6,090 bases of DNA from Bacteroidales bacterium (GTDB lineage: Bacteria > Bacteroidota > Bacteroidia > Bacteroidales > DYOH01): NCBI GenBank assembly GCA_030632545.1, contig DAOVUO010000180.1, positions 1 through 6,090 on the forward strand, read 5' to 3'. The notes beneath the pieces are model-generated. The model was not told the origin of the DNA. It was given only the letters and a program-made list of their open reading frames with translations, and did not search any database. The position numbers were made by a program, and so were the translations under genes. Below, piece after piece: positions 1 through 6,064 of the stretch; positions within the stretch are counted from its first letter, which is position 1, and each line of letters begins with the position of its first letter.

Positions 1-1
1 A

Positions 2-553
2 AAGGCAAAAGAGCAAAAAATACCATTGTATTTAAAAAAAGGACTTCCCGATAATGACAGTGAGATATTTACAGATAAATCAAAACTTAATATAATTTTG
101 AGCAACTTGCTTGAAAACGCCCTGAAATTTACGAATACAGGATTTATCGAATTTGGTTATATACTTAAAACGGACATTGAGCCTGAGCTTAATGAGCAGA
201 GTAGAAGTATAGAAATTTATGTAAAAGATACTGGAATTGGAATAGAACCTGAAAGTCAAGAAATAATATTTGAACGATTTTCGCAAGAAAAAAAGGAATT
301 ATCTCAAAAAGTTGGCGGACTTGGATTAGGATTATCAATAGCAAAAGAAAACGCCGAATTACTTGGCGGAAAAATTACTTTAAAATCAGAAAAAGATAAA
401 GGTGCAACATTTTTTGTTACAATTCCTTACAAAAAGGTAAATACAAAGCAGGAAAAGAATAGTGACCAAATATCACCAATAGTCAATAATAAATCATCAA
501 TTGAGAAATACACAATTCTAATTGTAGAAGACGAAGAAGTACATCATTTGTAA
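2..553 (+). CDS. Hybrid sensor histidine kinase, 5'-partial: HATPase domain plus the first strand of a receiver domain, ended by a premature stop
   Basis: This is the C-terminal part of a histidine kinase; the sensor and HisKA regions lie beyond the left edge. The frame is open from base 2, so the TTG at 26 is only an internal Leu codon. Counting residues from base 26, all the ATP-binding boxes of a HATPase_c domain are visible: N box NLLENALKFT (28-37), G1 box DTGIGI (68-73), F box FERF (82-85), G2 box GGLGLGLSIAKE (97-108) and the GKGATF-like segment (KDKGATFF, 123-130). After a linker of about 30 residues a receiver domain begins with YTILIVEDEEV (162-172), which includes the acidic Mg-binding residues. 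It is then cut by TAA at 551-553. The catalytic domain is complete, so autokinase activity may survive, but the attached receiver is broken. Fragment status is certain; the ligand and regulon are unknown. Confidence 0.85.
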   Translation, partial: KAKEQKIPLYLKKGLPDNDSEIFTDKSKLNIILSNLLENALKFTNTGFIEFGYILKTDIEPELNEQSRSIEIYVKDTGIGIEPESQEIIFERFSQEKKELSQKVGGLGLGLSIAKENAELLGGKITLKSEKDKGATFFVTIPYKKVNTKQEKNSDQISPIVNNKSSIEKYTILIVEDEEVHHL

Positions 554-556
554 ATG
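551..556 (+). other. In-frame TAA directly followed by ATG, splitting one receiver domain into two reading frames
   Basis: The frame ending at 553 and the frame starting at 554 are the same. If TAA is counted as one residue, the acidic residues (E-D-E coded at 527-535) lie 45-47 residues before the phospho-acceptor Asp coded at 668-670. That is the normal spacing for a receiver. Receivers of this type commonly have an aromatic residue at the stop position (pattern EDE-x-x-x-L-Y), and TAT or TAC becomes TAA by one base change. The simplest reading is a nonsense mutation or a base-call error. The adjoining ATG could allow reinitiation. Confidence 0.8.
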
Positions 557-877
557 CACGCTATGCGGGAAGATGTTGAGCTTAACATAAAAACATTACA
601 CGCAAAACACGGACAAGAAGCCGTTAAAATATGCATGAATAATTCTGAAATAGATTTAGTTCTAATGGATTTAAAAATGCCAATAATGAATGGTTTTGAA
701 GCGACTAAATTAATTAAAGTTTTTCGTCCAAATTTACCGATAGTTGCACAAACAGCCTATTCGACAGGAGAAGAAAAAGGACAAGCAATTTCGGCAGGTT
801 GCGATGATTTTATTTCAAAACCGATAAGCGAGGAAACTTTAAATGAAACGATAGTTAAATATTTGATAATCAAATAA
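554..877 (+). CDS. Receiver-domain remnant (C-terminal four fifths of the hybrid kinase's receiver), possibly translated by reinitiation
   Basis: These 107 residues continue the receiver domain of the upstream kinase in the same frame. They hold the phospho-acceptor Asp39 in LVLMDLKMPIMNG, the conserved Thr67 in AQTAYS and the conserved Lys89 in ISKPIS. The spacing (Asp to Thr 28, Thr to Lys 22) fits the family. The first beta strand and its acidic pair are missing because they are coded before the stop at 551-553, so this piece alone should not bind Mg or accept phosphate normally. The start is the ATG touching the stop codon; no Shine-Dalgarno sequence is seen, as is usual in Bacteroidota. 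An annotation pipeline may show this as a separate response regulator, but it is better read as part of a broken hybrid kinase gene. Eleven bases separate it from the next kinase gene, so they are probably cotranscribed. Confidence 0.75.
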   Translation: MHAMREDVELNIKTLHAKHGQEAVKICMNNSEIDLVLMDLKMPIMNGFEATKLIKVFRPNLPIVAQTAYSTGEEKGQAISAGCDDFISKPISEETLNETIVKYLIIK

Positions 878-888
878 TTTCAGAGCAG

Positions 889-3252
889 ATGAAAATACTA
901 ACAATAACAAACAACATTACTGTTTCAGATTATTTAACTGAAATTTTAAAAAAAGAAAAATATATAGTAAAACAAGCAAAAACAGGAGAAGAAGGTTTTA
1001 GTTTGCTTAATAAAATTAGTTTTAATCTGATTCTGCTCGATCTTAATTTGCCCGATATGCAGGGTATTAATATTTTAAAACACGTCAGAAAAAAGCAGAA
1101 TACCTTAGAATTACCAGTAATTATTTTAGGTGCATTCAAAAGTTATGATACAATACTACATAAGCCAGAATTTAAAGCAAATGATTTTTTAGATGAATTC
1201 TTTGATGAACTTTCATTATTACTAAAAGTACGTAATTTACTGCAACTACAACAGCTTAATCAGCAGTCGAATGCAAATAGTGCTAAACTTAAACAATCGG
1301 AAAAACAGTTAAATGCAATTTTCGCATTTGCACCAACTGTAATGCTAGTTGCCGACAAAAATGCAAGGATATTGAGATTAAATAAAACTGCCGAAATTTT
1401 TTTAAATCAAACACAAGAACAAGTATATGGGAAATTAGCCGGTGATGTTATAAGATGTGTGTACGCATTAGCTGCTCCAAATAGCTGTGGCACTTATGAA
1501 TGTTGCAAATTTTGCGGTCTCAGAACTTCAGTTACTGAAACAATAACAAATCAAAAAGAAATATACAAACGAAAAGGTTTTTTTACAGTTGTGGACGGAG
1601 AAGGTTCTAAGAACTTAACATTAAGCATATCAACAACCTTATTGGAAGTAGAGAATGAGCAACAAGTTTTATTAAACGTAGATGACATAACTAACGAAGA
1701 AAAATACATAGATGATTTAAAAGACAAAAACGATAAATTAGAGGCTCAAGCTGAAGAGTTACGTCAAATGACGGAACATCTGAACTCTACTAATAAATTG
1801 TTAGAAGAGAGCAAAGAACATTTTAGAGCCTTATTCAATAATTCTGCCGATGGATTAATTATTCACGATAATAAGAAAATAATAAATGTAAACGACGAAT
1901 TTCTTAAAATGCGTGATATAAAAAGGGAGCAAATAGAAAATAAATCAATACGGAAGTTATTATCAAGTTTTTCTTACTCGAAAAAAGTTGGGGAAAACTT
2001 ACCAAAAGAGGACATAGATTATGAATTTGAACTTCCGGCACAAGGAAATATTCCTAAAATGTTTGTAGAAATAAAATCTAAGGGATTTGAGAAAAATAAT
2101 ATTCAATATAAACTTGTATCAATAAAAGATATTACTGAAAGAAAAAAAGCCGAATTGATTATAAAAACCAATGAAGCTCGCTTAAATGCAATGATTAATA
2201 CAACAATGACTGGCGTTTCTATCCATGATTTTGAAGGCTTTCATTTATTTACAAACCCTGCCGCAGAAAAAATTCACGGCTACAAGGCTAAAGAAATTAT
2301 TGGAAAACATTTTGAACTTACTGTACACCCTGATGATATAAATGTTAGTCAAGCTGTAATGAAAGAATTCATAACAGGGAAAGTAAAATTTCTTTCGAAA
2401 GAAATTAGATTAGTTCATAAAACTACCAAAAAAGCGGTATGGATACTAATGAATATTAGTGTATATCCAAAACTATTTGGTAAAGACAGAGATAATTATC
2501 TGATTATTTTTCAGGATATTTCTAAACAAAAGGCAATTGAAAAAGAGCTTAAAGATCTTAATGCAACAAAAGATAAATTCTTTTCAATATTAGGACATGA
2601 TTTAAGAAGTCCGTTCACTACATTAATTGGCTTCTCAAATATGCTTGTTGAGAACCTTGATGTTTATGATAGAAAGGAAATAAAAAAGTATGTCGCATAT
2701 ATTAATAATACTTCAAAACAGACATTTGAATTATTGGAAAATTTGTTTGAATGGGCAAGGAATCAACAATATAAAACACCATTTCAATTGGAAGAAATGG
2801 ATTTACTACCGCTTATAAATAAAAGTTATAAGACTGTTAATTACACAGCTATTGCAAAAAATATTAAAATAATAATAGATGTTCCTGAAAATATTAAAAT
2901 CGTTGGTGATAAGGAAATGATAAATACTGTTTTACGTAATCTAATAAGTAATGCAATAAAATTCACGAAAAAAAATGGCTCAATCTATATAGATGCAGGA
3001 AAAAACACTGAGAATGTTTTCATTAAAATTACAGACACAGGTGTAGGGATGAACGAAAAAACGAAACAAACCTTATTCAAACTAAGCGAAACAAAATCGC
3101 TAAAGGGAACAGACGGTGAACGAGGCACAGGTTTCGGATTAATGATCTGTAAAGAATTTATAGAAAAACACGATGGACAAATATCCGTAGAAAGTGAGTT
3201 AGGAAAAGGAAGCAAATTTATAATAAAACTGCCTATTAGTAAAGATAAATAA
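889..3252 (+). CDS. Soluble multi-PAS histidine kinase with an N-terminal degenerate receiver domain (REC-PAS-PAS-PAS-HisKA-HATPase)
   Basis: A complete 787-residue kinase that should autophosphorylate on His570. Domain order: receiver-like domain 1-120, PAS1 about 137-267, a coiled-coil linker about 270-312, PAS2 about 308-420 (ending in DITERKKAE), PAS3 about 425-550 (ending in FQDISKQKAIEKEL), HisKA about 557-625 with H box ILGHDLRSPF, and HATPase about 670-785. The ATP-site motifs are N box NLISNAIKFT (684-693), G1 DTGVGM (716-721), G2 GERGTGFGLMICKEF (743-757) and GKGSKF (772-777). No signal peptide or membrane segment is seen, so it is likely cytoplasmic. The receiver keeps Asp51 (LLDLNLPD) but has Thr7-Asn8 at the acidic-pair positions, Gly81 for the Thr/Ser and Glu103 for the Lys, so it is probably not a normal phospho-acceptor. 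PAS1 carries five cysteines (190, 200, 205, 206, 209). The ATG at 889 begins the first beta strand (MKILTI) as expected. The signal and the output partner are unknown. Confidence 0.92.
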   Translation: MKILTITNNITVSDYLTEILKKEKYIVKQAKTGEEGFSLLNKISFNLILLDLNLPDMQGINILKHVRKKQNTLELPVIILGAFKSYDTILHKPEFKANDFLDEFFDELSLLLKVRNLLQLQQLNQQSNANSAKLKQSEKQLNAIFAFAPTVMLVADKNARILRLNKTAEIFLNQTQEQVYGKLAGDVIRCVYALAAPNSCGTYECCKFCGLRTSVTETITNQKEIYKRKGFFTVVDGEGSKNLTLSISTTLLEVENEQQVLLNVDDITNEEKYIDDLKDKNDKLEAQAEELRQMTEHLNSTNKLLEESKEHFRALFNNSADGLIIHDNKKIINVNDEFLKMRDIKREQIENKSIRKLLSSFSYSKKVGENLPKEDIDYEFELPAQGNIPKMFVEIKSKGFEKNNIQYKLVSIKDITERKKAELIIKTNEARLNAMINTTMTGVSIHDFEGFHLFTNPAAEKIHGYKAKEIIGKHFELTVHPDDINVSQAVMKEFITGKVKFLSKEIRLVHKTTKKAVWILMNISVYPKLFGKDRDNYLIIFQDISKQKAIEKELKDLNATKDKFFSILGHDLRSPFTTLIGFSNMLVENLDVYDRKEIKKYVAYINNTSKQTFELLENLFEWARNQQYKTPFQLEEMDLLPLINKSYKTVNYTAIAKNIKIIIDVPENIKIVGDKEMINTVLRNLISNAIKFTKKNGSIYIDAGKNTENVFIKITDTGVGMNEKTKQTLFKLSETKSLKGTDGERGTGFGLMICKEFIEKHDGQISVESELGKGSKFIIKLPISKDK

Positions 3253-3277
3253 CAAATCTGTAATATTGGTTTGGTGT

Positions 3278-3341
3278 AGTCATTTTTTGATTGCTTCGCC
3301 TTGAAAAAAGCAAGTAAAAATGACTGTAAGCAAGCATTTTT
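3278..3341 (+). terminator. Interrupted stem-loop after the kinase block, possible transcription terminator
   Basis: The outer stem pairs 3278-3287 (agtcattttt) with 3316-3325 (aaaaatgact), 10 of 10 bases. The inner stem pairs 3291-3296 (ttgctt) with 3308-3313 (aagcaa). A small internal loop (3 and 2 bases) separates them and the terminal loop has 11 bases. A run of five T follows at 3337-3341, about ten bases after the stem, so it is not a textbook intrinsic terminator. It starts 25 bases after the kinase stop and lies before the next promoter, which fits a role in ending kinase transcription. It could instead be a degenerate dispersed palindromic repeat. Confidence 0.5.
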
Positions 3342-3382
3342 CATTAACTCAAATTGTAAATAAAACAGACAAGTAGTTCTGC

Positions 3383-3413
3383 TTGATTCACTTTAAAAAA
3401 TACCGTACATTTG
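3383..3413 (+). promoter_or_regulatory. Bacteroidota-type promoter for the zinc-ribbon gene (TTG-N20-TACATTTG)
   Basis: TTG at 3383-3385 and TACATTTG at 3406-3413 match the -33 and -7 elements of the Bacteroidota housekeeping promoter (TTG/TTTG and TAnnTTTG) with a 20-base spacer. The predicted transcription start is near 3418-3421, giving a short leader before ATG 3428. This also explains why the TTG at 3383 should not be taken as a start codon. Confidence 0.6.
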
Positions 3414-3427
3414 AAATAAAAATTGAT

Positions 3428-4336
3428 ATGACAAAATGCCCACAGTGCGGTGCCACTTTAAACGAGCGCAATAATTGTGATTATTGCGGCTATCACGACC
3501 CACAAAATATCAAGCAAGTAAGAATCGACCAATCGGCTGACATTAAAGAATCGCTAGAAATAATCAATGATAATCTCAACACTCTACACGACTTACATCA
3601 ACCTACCATTGGTGATGGCATAAAAGCAGCCTTTCGAATATTATTTGCTATTTATACTTTAGGCATTGTTTTATTATTCTGGAAAAAACCACGAAAGCGA
3701 TTAGATAAATCGTATTACAAAAAAGTAAAAAAGATTATTCAGAGAAATATCAAGCTATTAAAAGTAAGCACAGAATCCAATGCCGAATTAAGCGGAAAAC
3801 TAAATGTTTTACAAAATGAACTCGACAAAATCAATAAAGACATAAAAAAGAGTTTACTAATGAAACAAATTTCGTTCTTTACTGTGCTTGGTGCTTTTAT
3901 CATTCTAATTGCCACTGCCGCTGATTCAACCACTTATAATTTAAAACCAAATAACAAACGAATTGAAGGCAAACTTAGTAATAATCTGATAATAAAATCA
4001 GATAGTATTACAATTAAAATAGAAAACACAGGCGATACAATAAATGAGATAAGCACAAAAATTGAGTTTGAAGTAATAGAACTTGCAAAGCTTGATATTG
4101 ACGAATATGCAAATTTAGAACTTAGCTTAATAGATAGTTTAGGAGAAATTTGGCCTCATACTATTGATTTAAAACACAACAAAAAAAGTAAAGAAGCACT
4201 TCGTGCATCGTTACTAATTGGTATGCCTCAGATTTTTGAACTAAAGTTTACACTTGAACCAAAACAAATGAAAGACTTTCCAGCTAATTTAAAACAGTTT
4301 AAAATCAATTCGGATGTAATAAAACTAGAGAATTGA
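3428..4336 (+). CDS. Uncharacterised membrane protein with an N-terminal zinc ribbon
   Basis: A 302-residue protein whose family I do not recognise. It opens with MTKCPQCGATL and a second knuckle CDYCGYHDP: Cys4, Cys7, Cys17 and Cys20 form a CxxC-x9-CxxC zinc ribbon. A helical stretch follows, then a hydrophobic segment at about 69-85 (FRILFAIYTLGIVLLFW), a strongly basic and then coiled-coil-like region at about 86-143 (KKPRKRL, then many K/E/L residues), and a second hydrophobic segment at about 148-165. Residues 170-302 have alternating hydrophobic residues suggesting a beta-rich domain with no cysteines. No enzyme motif is seen. The start is ATG 3428, which puts the ribbon at the N-terminus as is usual; a longer TTG start at 3383 falls in the promoter. 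The ribbon should be cytoplasmic. The basic stretch right after the first hydrophobic segment also favours the cytoplasm, so that segment may be re-entrant or the topology unusual. Transcription is probably independent of the kinase genes. Confidence 0.85.
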   Translation: MTKCPQCGATLNERNNCDYCGYHDPQNIKQVRIDQSADIKESLEIINDNLNTLHDLHQPTIGDGIKAAFRILFAIYTLGIVLLFWKKPRKRLDKSYYKKVKKIIQRNIKLLKVSTESNAELSGKLNVLQNELDKINKDIKKSLLMKQISFFTVLGAFIILIATAADSTTYNLKPNNKRIEGKLSNNLIIKSDSITIKIENTGDTINEISTKIEFEVIELAKLDIDEYANLELSLIDSLGEIWPHTIDLKHNKKSKEALRASLLIGMPQIFELKFTLEPKQMKDFPANLKQFKINSDVIKLEN

Positions 4337-4361
4337 TTTTTTTATACTAATTTGTACTTTG
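4333..4361 (+). promoter_or_regulatory. Probable Bacteroidota-type promoter for the M43 protease gene (TTG-N19-TACTTTG)
   Basis: TTG at 4333-4335 overlaps the stop codon of the zinc-ribbon gene, and TACTTTG at 4355-4361 follows after 19 bases. The -7 element is one base shorter than the TAnnTTTG consensus, so the match is weaker than that of the upstream promoter. The downstream AT-rich run resembles that promoter's. The predicted start lies about 15 bases before ATG 4382. The TTG at 4352 that would extend the frame is next to this -7 element and is an unlikely start. Confidence 0.45.
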
Positions 4362-4381
4362 ATATAAAAATAAACACATAT

Positions 4382-5728
4382 ATGAAATATTTAATAAAAG
4401 TAATACTCATACTATTCCCTCTTTTTTCACAGGCTCAATTTGTAGACGATGGTGAACTAGGATGCGGCACTACAGAATTTTTTCCAAACTTTAGAACACT
4501 CAAATTTTCGAACAGCAATGAGGCTATATACACCTACCTTAACGAGCAAAACTACTTTACTACTGATTCGCAAGACTTTATAAAATACAGAGTGCCATTA
4601 AAATTTTGGATTTATACAAAAAAAGATGGTAGTGGTAATGTAAACAAAGAAGATATAAAAAAATTTATGTCGGATTTAAACCATTATAATATAATTAATA
4701 AAACTGGCTTTAGATATTACCTAAGTGGAATTGACTACATTAAAAAAAACAGGCATCACCGATTAGGGTATTATTGGGAAGCTCCAATTCAATCTTTTAT
4801 ACACAAAGAAAAAGGGGCTATTAATGTATTTATTGCTGGAAATATAAGAAAAGGAAACACCACGGTTAGAGGAACATACAATAAAATAAGCAAAAGTGTC
4901 CTCACTAAACAACATACTTCACGCACCTCCCTAGCACACGAAATTGGGCATTATTTTGGATTATTACATCCGCACAGAGGCTATAATGCAAATAAATGCA
5001 AACAAGAAGCAGTGAACAGAAATCGAGTTTATAAAGGCTGCCTTTTAAAGCATGGCAAAATATGCGAAAAAAGTGGCGATAAGCTTTGCGATACTCCTGC
5101 AGAGCCCAGACTTAGCAAGGCAGTAAACAGAAACTGCGAATATACCGGCGATTTTAAAGATAATTGGGGTGAGAAATACACACCAGATATAAACAACATA
5201 ATGAGCTATCCAGCATATCGACGCTGCCGTGATAGATTTACGCCAGGTCAAGTTGCACTAATGCTTTATACTGCCGAAAAAAACAAATATGCTAAATATT
5301 GGACAGCAACAAAAAACAATCAACCCAAAAACATACAGTTTGCCTTTGATAGGTTTGAGCCTGATAATGATTTAGAAATGGCTTCCGAAATAAAAACAGA
5401 GAACACACATTACCATAGTTTCCACAGTATATTTAAAGGAAAAGGGAAAAAAACGGAGAAAGACAATGTAGATTGGGTTAAGTTTACCATTTTTAGTTAC
5501 ATGAAAACTAAAGCAGAACTAACATTTAGCAATGGAAATTCTGTTTTCCCAAAAATGGAAATAACGATATTTGACGCTAACGGAAAAACAATTACAAAAA
5601 GGAATATCGACAAAAATAATCAAAAACCAATAATCCTTGAAGGATTACCAATAGGAAAATATTTTGTAAAAATAAAAACAGAAGGAAATAACTCTTTTGC
5701 AGATTTCAATCTACATTATAAAAATTAA
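4382..5728 (+). CDS. Secreted zinc metalloprotease of the M43 (pappalysin/cytophagalysin) family with a PPC-like C-terminal domain
   Basis: A 448-residue exported endopeptidase. Residues 1-18 (MKYLIKVILILFPLFSQA) form a Sec signal peptide with cleavage expected before Gln19; this fixes the start at ATG 4382. The metzincin zinc motif HEIGHYFGLLH spans 186-196 (zinc ligands His186, His190, His196; catalytic Glu187), and the Met-turn is NNIMSY with Met274. GDKLCDTPAEP (233-242) and RFTPGQVALM (285-294) are typical of M43 enzymes. Six cysteines (206, 220, 228, 236, 252, 282) in and after the catalytic core probably form disulfides. Cys28 in GCGTTEF, near the mature N-terminus, may act as the latency cysteine described for proulilysin; that is inference. 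From about 320 (FDRFEPDNDLEMASEI, then DNVDWVKF) to the end is a pre-peptidase C-terminal (PPC)-like beta domain. No type IX secretion C-terminal signal is evident. The likely location is the periplasm or outside the cell; the substrate is unknown. Probably transcribed from its own promoter. Confidence 0.93.
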   Translation: MKYLIKVILILFPLFSQAQFVDDGELGCGTTEFFPNFRTLKFSNSNEAIYTYLNEQNYFTTDSQDFIKYRVPLKFWIYTKKDGSGNVNKEDIKKFMSDLNHYNIINKTGFRYYLSGIDYIKKNRHHRLGYYWEAPIQSFIHKEKGAINVFIAGNIRKGNTTVRGTYNKISKSVLTKQHTSRTSLAHEIGHYFGLLHPHRGYNANKCKQEAVNRNRVYKGCLLKHGKICEKSGDKLCDTPAEPRLSKAVNRNCEYTGDFKDNWGEKYTPDINNIMSYPAYRRCRDRFTPGQVALMLYTAEKNKYAKYWTATKNNQPKNIQFAFDRFEPDNDLEMASEIKTENTHYHSFHSIFKGKGKKTEKDNVDWVKFTIFSYMKTKAELTFSNGNSVFPKMEITIFDANGKTITKRNIDKNNQKPIILEGLPIGKYFVKIKTEGNNSFADFNLHYKN

Positions 5729-5792
5729 AAAAGTAATAATAATGATTGTGAACAAAAATTGCCTATAAAATACATTTATAACGAACGAGTAT

Positions 5793-5841
5793 CATTTATC
5801 AATAGTTCACCGATGTTCGGGGATCTATTGATTTATAAATG
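5793..5841. repeat. Compound inverted repeat with an internal mini-hairpin
   Basis: Bases 5793-5805 (catttatcaatag) pair with 5825-5841. The inner eight base pairs (atcaatag with ctattgat) are perfect, then four unpaired bases (ttat) are skipped and five more pairs form (cattt with aaatg). Inside the loop, ccga (5810-5813) can pair with tcgg (5817-5820). It is the first substantial hairpin downstream of the protease stop (65 bases away), but has no T-tract. Confidence 0.5.
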
Positions 5842-5858
5842 AAAACTGTTTTTCAAAA

Positions 5859-5887
5859 CATATTGAACCATTTTCTGGTTCAATATG
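5859..5887. terminator. Perfect 11-bp stem-loop, possible terminator
   Basis: catattgaacc (5859-5869) and ggttcaatatg (5877-5887) are perfect reverse complements around a seven-base loop. On the + strand no T-run follows. On the minus strand the stem is followed by TTTTGAAAAAC, so if it terminates transcription it fits minus-strand traffic from the right somewhat better. It may simply be a 3'-end stabilising hairpin of the protease mRNA. Confidence 0.5.
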
Positions 5888-5904
5888 CAATGACAATTAA
5901 CTAC

Positions 5905-5921
5905 CATGGATTACATCCATG
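5905..5921. repeat. Short perfect hairpin (7-bp stem, 3-nt loop)
   Basis: catggat (5905-5911) and atccatg (5915-5921) are perfect reverse complements around the loop tac. It could be a small operator-like dyad or part of a larger folded RNA with the neighbouring hairpins. No gene start is visible close by, so a regulatory role is not supported. Confidence 0.4.
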
Positions 5922-5941
5922 ACTATTCATATTTAACCACT

Positions 5942-5966
5942 TTGTATTTTTTGTTGTAAAAAACAA
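5942..5966. repeat. AT-rich hairpin with a two-base bulge
   Basis: ttg plus tttttt (5942-5944 and 5947-5952, with ta bulged) pairs with aaaaaacaa (5958-5966) around the loop gttgt. A stem this AT-rich can arise by chance in DNA of this composition, so significance is doubtful. Confidence 0.25.
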
Positions 5967-6031
5967 TATTATACTTTAGGAACTAAAACATGCGCAAATC
6001 ACCATAAACATAAAACGCTTATAATCAAATG

Positions 6032-6064
6032 GTAAAGCAATCGAGAATAATAAATTGCTTTTAC
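6032..6064. repeat. Inverted repeat at the right edge, terminator-like
   Basis: aaagcaat (6034-6041) and attgcttt (6054-6061) are perfect reverse complements; with one bulged T the stem extends to 6032 and 6064. The loop has 12 bases. On the + strand the 3' side runs into a pyrimidine-rich stretch. On the minus strand the repeat begins at a possible stop codon, which would fit a converging gene ending here. Confidence 0.35.

Larger units (their letters stand above)
5729..6060. other. Non-coding, hairpin-rich spacer after the protease gene
   Basis: No reading frame of useful length is open on either strand here. The stretch is AT-rich and holds several inverted repeats in sequence, listed separately, plus a weak AT-only stem tataaa/tttata at 5764-5769 and 5775-5780. 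I saw no tRNA fold, known riboswitch or direct-repeat array. It may be the 3' end region of the protease transcript, or may include small RNA or repeat material. Confidence 0.6.

Noticed and set aside
26..28. TTG as the start of the first kinase fragment
   Set aside because: The frame is open to the window edge and the preceding codons (KAKEQKIP) read naturally into YLKKGLP, so the TTG is an internal Leu codon.
80..286. Minus-strand open frame opposite the HATPase domain
   Set aside because: It lies wholly opposite a well-conserved kinase domain and its translation shows no recognisable motif; it is a shadow of AT-rich coding sequence.
551..553. Stop-codon recoding or an altered genetic code at the TAA
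   Set aside because: Other genes in the window end in TAA at natural domain boundaries, and no recoding signal was seen; a nonsense change or sequencing error is simpler.
551..556. Frameshift as the cause of the split receiver
   Set aside because: Both halves are in the same frame and the spacing between conserved residues is normal, so no insertion or deletion is needed.
2985..3344. Minus-strand open frame of 119 codons across the kinase end and the following hairpin
   Set aside because: Most of it is opposite the HATPase domain of the kinase, the product looks like low-information Ser/Phe/Leu-rich sequence, and no promoter or domain supports it.
5045..5251. Minus-strand frame opposite the protease
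   Set aside because: It is antisense to the cysteine-rich and Met-turn part of the M43 domain, which is clearly the coding strand.
889..5728. Kinase, zinc-ribbon protein and protease as one new defence or signalling system
   Set aside because: Separate promoters, a hairpin after the kinase block and no linking domains; co-location alone does not support a joint system.
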